From Riptortus pedestris (lineage: Eukaryota > Arthropoda > Insecta > Hemiptera > Alydidae), in NCBI GenBank assembly GCA_019009955.1, contig CM032229.1, forward strand, positions 142,747,501-142,811,500: a stretch of DNA of 64,000 nucleotides. Reading direction: 5' to 3'. The position numbers were made by a program, and so were the translations under genes. Shown here one piece after another: positions 10,435 through 22,600 of the stretch (its first letter is position 1; every line of letters begins with the position of its first letter). The notes under the pieces are model-generated. The model searched no databases. It was not told where the DNA came from and was given only the letters and a program-made list of their open reading frames with translations.

Positions 10435-13400
10435 ATGGCAGTATCAAAGGTAGGCCCTACTCCCAAAGTGGATCTGTTAATCATTTCTGTTTGAGGTAAA
10501 ATAAGCAAAGAAAGTTTGCAATATAATCGACTGCACACCTTTCAAAAATTTCAAAATTAATTTATTAGTAACTCACCTTTTCGCAGCGTTTAAAACTATT
10601 CCTAAAAAATAAATACTTAGTATAAAATTGAGCATCAAGAAACATTCCGAAAACATTAAACCTTCATTTCTGCGGCTTCCTTCTCCATTTATCACTCGCA
10701 TACGTATATATGAATATCAATACTCCAATATTTAGAGAAAATTCACTAATATCAATAAAATAATGATTGCAACATAACAATGATATGAAATTTTACATGA
10801 GCTCAGAATTCGGTATTTAAAATTTTGAAGTAGTGAAATAAATTTCTATATGTATTCTAAGTATATTCTTTTTTTGTCAAAATAAAAAAAAAATTATAAT
10901 GATAAATTCGTATATATTTAAACGTTTTAAACAATAGAAACAAAACATGTTTCCTATATCCATATTTTTGAGGTGAACCTAAATTCACAATTCTGAGATT
11001 CCCTAAAGCTTTTAGGTCTGAATTATCTAGAAATCACCCCTATTCATTACGACTAAGATTTCTTTTTCAAATTTTTTATAAATATTTATAAAGAAAAAAA
11101 TCCTCTTCAAGATTTACGTTAATCAATTTGACTGAAGATAAATATTAATTATACAAACTGAAACAAATATTCAGAAAAAGTTTCATTTATAACACTTGGA
11201 AAGTCTTTCTTTGAATTCTTTCGGGAGGATTATGATTTGTATAAAAAATGAAATTGGAACCAAAATAGCACCATTTCCTTGTGAAGTGCAAATCAAACAT
11301 TAGTCCAGGTGGTGTGTATAACTTGATAATAAAACTATTATAATGACGTCCAATAATTTTGAGGAGTTTCATATTCTCCAATACGATATTGGATCTCCCA
11401 ATATCTGCCTGTACCTTAGAAATTTATGATTTCATTGTAGAAAATGCCTTCAGTTGCATAGATAGAACTTCATATTATAAAATAACAATGTTTTCCTTTA
11501 TACATTAATTAATTCCATTTATTAGAACACATTAAAAATGTTTATACTAAACCTAATTTTCCTAATAAAATCATAAAAATGTTCATGAAAAATTAAAGTA
11601 AAGTTTTACTCCAAGCAAACAGGAAAGTGAAATTATTATTATAGTTGACACATGTACTAGGATTTTGATATTAAATGAGCATGTCACTTGACGACGGAAT
11701 TATTAAATTTTTTGCATATACGAAATTTGACTGCCCGTACTTCATCTTCATGTAGATAAATCGTTTCTGTTATTCTGGTTAAGATAAGCCATGAGAATTA
11801 TTCTTTAATAATTTTACAACTTAACAAAAGTAATATATTAATCGCTATCATGCATAATAACACACTCTAATAACAAAGTATATGAATGGCCCAAAAAAAA
11901 ATAACAACAACTGAAGATGGGTGTAATTATTTACAAATTTATATATTTTTTTAATATTATTAGAAAGCTGGAAAAATTAATATCGGAATACATAGTAATA
12001 TAATCCACAAATTAAAAATCAAAAGTATTAATGATTTGGTATAACCTTATTTTGTATTTGTTAAAGTTGTGATTTTACGTGATCACTAAATATGGGAATA
12101 TAGCAGTTAAAAATCCTGAACAAATATCCATTTTTAAGCTTTAAGAAGATAACAACATTATATAAACCGCATCCAAATTTCAGGATCTCAACCAAGTTTT
12201 TAAATGAACCTTGAAAATTGTAGAATAGCAAAATCTAACGCGAGTTTCCTGTATTCATTGTACTACGTTCGCTGTACGGACATTTCATATAAGTATCTGT
12301 GGTTGGTTCCAACTAATTTTCCCAGGGAAAATAATGAAAATCACACCTGGCTTCCACTAAATATATTTCCTTCTGATACCATTTGACGTAACTTTAAAAT
12401 GTATTCATCTGGACCAGTACGATGAGAGATAAATAATAATTCTTTATACTGATTAAACGTGTAAGGAAGATGTGCCCTTCTTCAATTTACTTCCACGTAA
12501 CTTAACAGCCACCTCTGAACCGAAGTTGTCGCGGTGCAAACAAACAAATATATATATATATAATAGATCGGGTGCGATTGTGAATTCTTAACAGTAACAG
12601 GACTGCACCAAATACAGAAACGCCGGTAAAGATCAAAGTTAGCTGCGTGGTTCCAATGAACTGTTTTCTGCTATTTTCATGGTCCGTGGATGTCCGCTGC
12701 TCCGAATCGTTTTTCGACACAGCTGATTTAACACAGGAGACAACAGCTGAAGTCGCCCAAATTGAACTCATACTACAATTATTCTTCAGTATATTTCTTA
12801 TGCTCATTAAGTGTTTCACAATGTCAAACTTCCAATCTAGAACCCTTGTTAATCCAGATAAGATCTAAACAAAAGGACCTTTTTTTTTTTACAATACTTT
12901 TTTCTTTTGATCCTCAGCACCATTATAAATCCCAGTGAGGTTTACAAATTATATTTTGAGTTACTGACCACTAATTATCTCACGTGACACTAGGACTCCA
13001 AAAGGTTTCTTATAAAGGATAAAAAAACTGTCTGCAGCAGATTCCTTTCTTGGGTAAATATTCTTTCTGCAAAAACAACCAGTTGCCAAGTGTAAAAAAA
13101 TCCATCACGCTGGAGCTGCGTTAACTAAGCAGATTTCCCAAGAGCCTCACGTACTTGCATTTATCTCAAAACATAAAAGTTCAATGAGAACAATATTTGG
13201 TATTTAGGCTTCAAATAATGTGATTCATAATATAACAGATTATTGTTAATATGACTGAGTAGGAGTGGGGGTTTACTGAAGGCCGAAACCTAAAGAAATG
13301 CAAATATATAGGTTGATAATCAAGATATCAAAAAACGTACAAAACAACATTTCTGGAATATTAGCTTAGCAATACGATTTATTGTATACAAAGTTTCGAT

Positions 13401-13560
13401 CAGAAGCATAATAATGAAGAAATTTCGAGCCCCCCCTCTCTCACACTGGACCAATTTTAGCCGTTAACGAACATGGTCTTTATTTTTACATAACACGTTT
13501 AAATATCGAGTTTGGTATCGATCAGACAACAATTGAGACCGCTAGTGCGTTAAAAGACAA

Positions 13561-13612
<52 letters not shown>

Positions 13613-16600
13613 GAACGGACCTCATTTTCGTCATCCCCTGGGTAGAATCGATGGACATTTGAAGAAATGTTTCGAAACTCGCGTCATGAGTACGACCTCA
13701 ATAGCTGATTTCCCTTAAGGGAAATCTGCTAAAATGGAGTAAGTATTAACACTAAGAGTATTCAGGATTAAATCTCATTAAATAGATCACAATATCTAAA
13801 AAAATTCATTTGTTGTAATTCTGAAGAAGAAATATGATGTATATTTTTAATAAAAAAAAAAATTAAAAAAAACTGAACCAGAATAATTAGTTATACCGAA
13901 AAATAACCTACGTCACAGACATCTACTAAGACTTTCGATTATCAGAATGATCTGAAGCAACTGGTAAATAAAACTCAATTAATAATGGTATGGTAATACT
14001 AAGCAGAACTTAGTTCCAAAAACACACCTCGTTTATCCATAAAACCCCAAACATATCTATGTTTAATTTGTCACTTTAACTTTACATTTTGGTGGATTTC
14101 ATCTCAAAATGGGCAATTTACTTAAAAACCTCCAGCAAAGGCGATATAGCCTCACCAAAAACTGGTAGTGGGAGCCATTAAATGAAGGGCATATATCAAC
14201 AATTCGGTAACATTCTCAATGTGCTGTCTCTATCTGTATTTGAATACTTCATCTGTATTACACAATATATTGATGCGTCATTGTATGAAATAAATATTCA
14301 AATTTATGGTTGACGACTTGAGTCATTCGACAAGGATTTCCATAGGACTTGTTACACGAGCTAATAGGCCTCGCGTCTGCCAAAGAAGCCGTTTCTGCTT
14401 CAACTTTCTTTTGCAGACATTGTTGACTCAGGAGAAAGTTGTAATTATCGTCAATAAATATAATGCAAGTTATCCCTGCTGCAGATATGCTTTCACTAAA
14501 CTGGCCGGAGATGCAACCACGGTATCTTCACTCCGTAAGAGTTTATAGGTTTCTCTGATAGGCCTAATTCACTAGTGGTTTTCAAAGAATGGGAAATAAC
14601 TTTAACTGAAAAATAATAGGAAGCTTTCTGAAATCATTTGTAAATTATTTGTATACTGTAAAATTGTGAAACTCCATAAAACGAATCTACAGTTGTTCCC
14701 ATGAACATAACGTCCTGGTTTGCACGTTAATGAACTATGCAAGGCAGAGAGTCACAAGGAAATGCAGTAGTTTCCCGGTGCATTAGAATGTTAGCTATTG
14801 AATTATTTCATCCCTGGAGATCCCTTTGTACATTTATCTTTTCTTTTTAACAATTTTTTTAACATTTTGCTAAGTCAATTCTTGGATTTAATAACAAATA
14901 AAAACACACCAAAAAACGGTACCTATATCTTCGATAAAACCGTTACAGATTCTACTATGCTTCTCTTCTTTTTTGTATAATTACAGCACTAATAAAATAA
15001 TTGAAACTGTTCCTTGGGGCTCAGGTTAGCCATGTGAGTTAAAGCGTTGGCCTTAATCTCACATAGTAAACCCAAAGGGGCGAGTTCGGTTCTCGCCGGG
15101 GCAATAGGAATTTATTTAATCCCACCCTGGCTAGAAAAGTGTGGTAACCTGCAGATAACCGGTCCCAATTAGCCTTAGTAGCCCAAAGTAGACGTTAATA
15201 CGGTAAATAACAACAATAAAACTGTTCCATTGACATCGCCAAGAGAGTCTGTCTTTGTGATGGTTAAACGAGGTGAGTTTTACTCCATGACTGTTGTCAA
15301 CCTCCACACTACTTTCAAAAACTACATCCACTGCAACTACAACTCTTATAATATTTTTTAAACTATTTCAAAGTCCATATCTTCCCACATTTTTCATAAT
15401 ATTATAATCTATAGGACGAAAATTGGCATTTATATTAACAACAATAATAAGTCTATAAAAGGTTGGTTTAAATGAATAGTTTATTTAATTAAAAACGAAA
15501 TACAAGTTTGACAAAAATATTTTAGACGTTATATATTCAGTTCGCCTGGACATAGTGAGCAAAATAAATACTTTTAAATTTTTTTTTGTGGAACGTTTGG
15601 TTACATAAAATTTTCTCACCCGACTCATAATAACGAAGATGTTTCGAATTCCCTCATTCTCTAAACCCCCGCTCCCTTCTTCCCCTGATCCAATTTCAAC
15701 ATTATCTTTAGACTTACATGAAACCATTAAAAATCGAATTTGGTAAATATCAAACTAAATTTTCGAGGATTAGAGTGTTAGCAGACAAGTTTACACACGC
15801 TCACACATAGTTTTAATGAGCCTCATCCTTGTCTTGCACAACTATAAATGTGACATGGCTTAACAAATTCTTACACAAAATTAAACGAACTAAGAGAAAC
15901 ATTTACCAATGTGATAACTACCCTGTAAAAACTTACAAACACATAACTTAAGACTGCCCACTCATAGAAAATTACAAAAATAGAATTATTTCGACACTTA
16001 GTACAATTATAAATAGGCGGATAGCTAATTAGTCCAGAGAAGGTATAGACCTGTAACATGAGAATTAAAAAATTTTTCTAAAAGTGTAGTTGTAAATCAA
16101 AAATGCACCAATTATTACTGTGAGGAATTGTTTCCCCAATTTTATGTATTATATTTGATGTTAGTAATTATTTCCTATTTTTATTTGTATAATTTTACTA
16201 CATATAATAATTGTATAAATTATTTTATAATAATTTAGTGCAAATGTGCATTATATACTGTTCATATATGGTGCGCACAGAAAATATACTCCCACTTTAC
16301 AGGGATCCTTTAGAGGGAAAATTAAAAAAAAAAAAAATTAAAAAAAAAATAAACCAACATCATTTTCGTCTTCTCCTAGGTAGGATAAATGGACATTAAA
16401 AGATATTTTTCAAAAAACCGCATCATGTGAAAGACCTCACAGCTGATTTCCCTTTAGCCAGCTGGAAAGTACGTACGCTGACTAGTAGTTACGGACACTA
16501 CTGTCAAGAACAGCAAAGATCTGAAGTAAGAATAGCGGGCCGCTGTCCATACAAGTTAATACAATAATATGGTTACAGCGGTGTTCTGCAAGGTGTGTTT

Positions 16601-19600
16601 GTAGGCCCCTTCCGTGTTCTCGGTGCCTTATGCCATGAGTTACCGGTACCCAATAATGCCACTCCTGCTTCTGTCAATTTCACTAGCGGTGGACAATTTT
16701 CTTTTTAGTGTCTCACGATTGTCCGAAGGAATCCTATTATCGATGTTCAACGGAGTATGTGTTTTGTAAACTTTTCAATCCTTCGCAATTTCCTCCCTCT
16801 TGACTGCTGTCGAAAAACAGGGCATTTCATAAAGAACATTAAGGTCCTAATAGGAATAATAAAGGACATTAAATTATTTAAAGAAGAGTAGTTCTGGGCA
16901 AAATATAAGATGGTGAAACATCTCTGAGCTATGGTAAACAATATCTGTCTGTAACGTTACCCATTTGTTGTGGATAAATGCATTAACAAAGATTCTATAT
17001 TCTGCTCGTTTATGGTCTTCAGGACGTAAGTTAGAAGTAAATGTGTTTGGCTACCTTTTATTAATATGGTGTACAAGTTAAAATGTAAACCTGTTGATCT
17101 GTTTTATTATAAGCTAAAGCTTTTTATTGAACTTTTATTTTTATAATTTGGTCTACATTCGATCCAAAACAAATATATTTTTCATAGTGCTGGTAAGAAT
17201 AATTATTAGAGAAAAACAAAAAAAATAGCCAATCCTAACTTTAAAGGTATATGGGAGGCATTATTTCGATCTATGTGAAACACGCAGAAGGCACGTGTGA
17301 ATTATCTAAATTTAAAAATGGGGTTCTCCATCATTCTTTGTCCATTGATCCTTTGTTTGTAAGAGATATTTCCCAGTAAGAATATCACTTTTCCCTGAGT
17401 TATAAGAATCCATGGAAAATGGAAATTGTTGAGCATTTCAATGGGATTTAATACAAGAGTGTTTTATATAACATACGTTTCATATATCATGCTTTTTAAA
17501 TGCTCAAAGAAGAATTACTTTTAAGTTTATCCATTCTTTCATAGGCCCCCCTTTATGTGAGCGTTGGCGTGAATGGGGGCGGGGATCTCTCTAGTTCTCT
17601 GGGTTTGTTTGGGTTACATAATGTTTTGACGAAGCGCGGACAAGGGCAGGCAGGTGACTCGGCTAAGCCGGCGTGGAATGGACGATTTCACAGATGCCCG
17701 ACTGGAACGCGGGCCCCGCCTGACGAAATGCCGATAGGGGGGAAGTCGAAGAAACGTCGCCGGCGCATCTCAACCGAGACGACCTGTTGCACAAACAGCT
17801 GGCGACCCCCAAACCCTGAAGGGCACTCCGCTCTGAGCATTTGCGTAAAGCGGGTAAATGAGTAAGAACGGATATTGGCTTTATCTGAAGAGAGAGCTCG
17901 AAATGAGTGAGTAACCATTGGAGTAGATAATGCGAGACTGCGTGACTCCTCATCATGAAGCAAGGAGGCTCCTGGGTTTCGAGTTTGAGAAACGCACTAT
18001 GACCCTGAACTAAATAATTTGTTATATTGAACGTTGTTGTATCCTGTTTAGTAGATACCTGATTGGCCACACCTAAGAAGGTTATAATTGACATTTCTGA
18101 AAATCTTTCTTTCTTCGAGTGACTAAACTCCCAGCCCCAGATAAAGAATAATAGAAAAAGGCATCAGAATGACTTGTCTCTCTCCAGACGATTGGAAACG
18201 AGAGATTCAAATTCAAGCTCATATTTCAAAGGTGGAAGTCAGATTGGTCGAATAAACATAACAATAAACTGCGACAAATCAAAGAAATTACTGACCGTTG
18301 GAATACTGCAAGTAAAAAAATCCGAAAAGAGGAGGTTGTTCTAGCCTGTGTTCGAATTGGACACTCAAAATTAACACATAGATCTTTATTGAAAGGCTTA
18401 TTCCTATCAACCTGCGACTGTTGTAATGTCCGTCTTTCCGTCTCACATCTTCTCCTCAACTGTAAAAAATACGATCTTCCTAGAAGAGCTTTGAACCTTT
18501 AACCAAACTTAAGAGAACTCCTTCGAGACGATGAAAAAGACATAACAAGGCTTTCTGCATTTTTAACTGAAACTTGTTTGTTCCAAAAAATATAGAACCA
18601 TCTACCGCTAATGACAATAGTAAATGCGGTATATTGTAATAATAAAATAAATAAAAGACTAGTATTATATATATGCTGCTAACGCTAATAACTACTGGTT
18701 ATGTACATGTTACCACCTTTTAGGCAGATTATTTTGGAAGGAAACTTTTTAATGTTGAATACATTTGTCACATTTCATCATAAAGAACCTTTACAATTAT
18801 TTATCAGTTAATAGTACGGTGGATAATCGGGATGGATTCTGTATAGATTATCGTCCTTTTCTAGTTAGGAAGAATCTTAGGAGATCGCCACTAAATAAAT
18901 TCCAATTTCACAGGCAGAAATCCTGGTGTCTCACGGATTCCCATCGTATTTCCCTTCCACTGCATTATGACCTTTTTCACACATGATAACAGGTTCCCCG
19001 TGCAATTCCATTACTGCGGCGATGCACCATCTTTACTGCTCCTTTGTTGGTTTATTGTCAAAAATACAACATAATTTTTAGGTGTGAATTTTGTTTATCA
19101 TTTGAAGAATGCTCCACAACTAGAAAAGTATACTGAGCCATTGTCTCGACATTTTTTAAGCAAAAGTCTTTGACAGTCCTCTCCTATAAAGGTGTTCAGA
19201 TTAACATTACATTTTTCAGTCTCCTACATCGAAAATTCTTTCTTAGAATTGCCTAGAATCATATGCCGTAAAATAGCAGTTACCTAGAAAACCAGAAATT
19301 AAAGTGCTGTTAAATTTATATCTCACACTCTTCCTCGAAAAAAAACTCAATTCCCAATTTGCATATTATTTCATGCAAAAAATTACTAATACACATGAGA
19401 CTTCTCCATAGTCGGATTAAGCTGGTTTGAATGACACTTTCATTTCTGGTTTTCCTTGTAACTCTTGCCAACTTGAATAAATGATGATTAAAGTTGAAAG
19501 TTTGAGATGCTATTTTCGACCACAAGCTGAGAGTACACTGGTAAAAGTTGCTATTACTGCCATGTCCCGGTCATCTCACGTTAAATAACTGTTTCCGGGA

Positions 19601-22600
19601 AGACAGCGGAGATATTAAACTATCTTGACGATGTATTTTTTCTTGCAACTCCTAGCCACACCACTTTCCAACGATGTCATGAGGCTTTCTTTTCTACTTA
19701 AATCATATTGCGTGTTCGTATATGCATATTGTAGAATGCTGTTCGTCTAATGAGTATCAGTCGTTTCAATAACAAGCCCATTAATATAGAAGGCGTTATT
19801 CCATTGAAAATAAAATGTTTAACGCTTAAAACTGTAAATATAAATTCTTCATCATTTTACACAATATTAAAGTAAAGCGTGTATTGTAATTAGGAAAAGT
19901 TTAGGTTTTCAGTTTTTATTATTAAAAATTATCTTCTTTGGCTCTCTTTGAATTCATTTTGACGGTTATACATATGTACCTACGTATCTCATTTTGAAAT
20001 TTCATACTCAGGACTTTTGTAAAATCCTTTTAAGTCCCTCCTATTTTGATTTAAATCGACGAAGGTAGTGGTGGAGTTTAGAGGGGCTAAAAATAAACAA
20101 TTGCAAAGTCCTACTTATTTAGTAAATATACTGAAGATTTTTTTTTCTTTTATCATAAAAATATCTATAAATTACATTTTATGAATTGTATTTATCTGAT
20201 GCATTGGAAAGGATACATTGTATAACATTTTCAAATGAAATCATTATTTACCTTGAAATAAAGAAATAAATTTAAATTAGCATCAATATTCTTAGTTAAA
20301 ATTAGCCGATACCTTATTGGCTGATCTTAATCATTTCCTTGATAGATTTACTATGACCGGCTTAATTCCATCAGTTTCTATGATCCGTCTGTCAATTTAA
20401 CGTAATTTTTTTTTTAATGAAGCGTTTATGGGTTTTTTTTTAATGGAACAATGAACAAATCTATGAACTGCTTCAAGCGTAGTTAAGCCCGTTGGGCGAG
20501 TCTTTGGAATGAGTCGGAGATCCAAGCGTGTCAGAGGACTTTTCACTTTCTGAATCCAATTATTTCACGCACGCTCCATGCCTTGTTATCAGCAGTCATA
20601 ATCTCCGCGAGATCACTTTATCAAATGAGACAAAGATCTGTTCTTTGCTACTTGAGTGATTAAGAGTGCTCGTAGACATTCTCTTGATATGCGAATGCAT
20701 TTCAGGTTACGGTCTGGGAACTATAACTCAGTATCAAGTTGAAGTCTAATGTCATAATTAGAACTGATTCGGATCTTAAATCTTTAATAATTTAGCGAAA
20801 TATTGCTTCATATAAGACTTACAAAATATGTTGTACTTATTCTTCCAGGCTTACGCTGACATATTTTATTGAGGTGTTTTTTTTCGGTTGGCATTATAAT
20901 CCTTAGAGATCTTTAGCCGCCGAATCGAGGGATTGGTGATCAGAAGTTTAGGTAGTGGGTGATCATCTCTACGTACAACCCCCGTTAAGCAAAGAGGAAC
21001 AGGAATGAGTTGTGTCGAGTGGACTGACGGGCCTCAATCTACCCGGGCATCTTTGGTCATTTCACCCCTGCTGATACACTTTTCCACGGGATCTAAGGGA
21101 GTCATAATCGTTAGTCATCCCAAGGGGCTGTCAGACTTATATACTCGTCAGAACCACGAAGATCCATTAATAGACTTTTTCTCGTGATGCTTATATTGTT
21201 GGTTGGTCTGGCAACGAGGATCTGGTTGTCCTCATGGCCCACTTCTTTATTTTTCTTGTTCCCGAAAAAATGAGGATTTCCTGTTACCCTTAGGCACGAC
21301 AGTCGCTCAGACATTATTTGACACCTTATGATTATTTGCCTTTAATGACGAATTGTAATAATAATAGCAAGAATTTATCACACTTTCATACTTCCAAGGT
21401 TGTTTAATTAAAAGAACTCTCGTCACTGAGTTAAGAAATTCTGCCAATCATCACCGGATGGATGATTATGCCACTTTCATGGCATAAAGAGGCATTTTTC
21501 AATTTGCTCCAAAAAATTGTTTATTATCATTTAAAAGCTACGGATATTTATCACCATCTTCAGTGTGACTCAGACTAGTTCAATTACGAGGGATTAACTG
21601 CTGAATATATCTACAGGATTTGAAGTTTCGGATTCAAGCCATGAACGCTGAAAATAAAATATTAAAAAAAAAAATCGTTGGTTTAACAACACTCCATGGC
21701 CCGACCCACCTGCCACCTTGGAGTATTCCCGGTCGAGTTGTCTTCAATTTCCTCACGCAACTGAGTAAGCTTTGAGGGATGGATAGCAGTCGAACCTCAA
21801 AGCCCGGTGACTGCACAGCTGAATAAAGTTTAGAATTCGATCATAGAGTTTATCCGAGAAGATAAGGTGTGAGCTCAAAAGACAGATTTTGTAAAATGTA
21901 TTAATTAATTAATTAATAATTAAAAATTAATAAGTCAAGTCTTTTGGATTCTTTCTACTAACGCGTTCCTTCAGGCCTCCAAATAATTTCAAAAGTCAAT
22001 TGAAGAAAAGAACTTAATAAGTGTTTTGGGCGAACAGTATGAAATATAAATTATAAATACATAGTCGCCTATGGCAGATATATATAAATAATTTATTTAT
22101 ATAAATAAAGACCTGATTATCCTAAAAAATAGTGACACAGTTAGCTGAGAATGTTTTCAAGCCGAAAAGATGTTTCTAATTGTTGCATTTCAGCTCTGTA
22201 TCAATACTCCCGCCGCCATTCGTGCGGTTTCAGGAATAATATGAGTTCTTAGTAGTTTTCCCAATTTCTCATGATCAAACAAACATGCATTGTAGGGAAA
22301 AAAAACATCTCCACTAGATTTAACTCTTTATTACTAAGGTAGCTTTCAAGGGCAAACCTCCTCTTCAATTATTTTCATTAACATAACATAATAGTATGTC
22401 AAATGTTTTGGGTTTTTTATATTAAAAAAATGTACTAATATAATGTAAATTAATGTCTTTACATATTATTAAATAGCATTTATACTCAATGCTACATTCG
22501 TTATAAAATTAGCACAAATTGCAGGAATAACTTATATAAAATCAATTAATTTAATCATACATATAATAAATTAATATCGTTAACAATTTCAATACCACTG

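Noticed and set aside
10152..10538. 128-codon minus-strand ORF over the cuticle promoter and exon 1
   Set aside because: It crosses a transposon end, the TATA box and the first exon of a gene on the other strand; it has no protein-like features.
17557..18094. Overlapping ORFs of 91-143 codons on both strands
   Set aside because: The open frames follow from few stop codons in a GC-rich patch. Neither translation has a recognisable domain or splice context.
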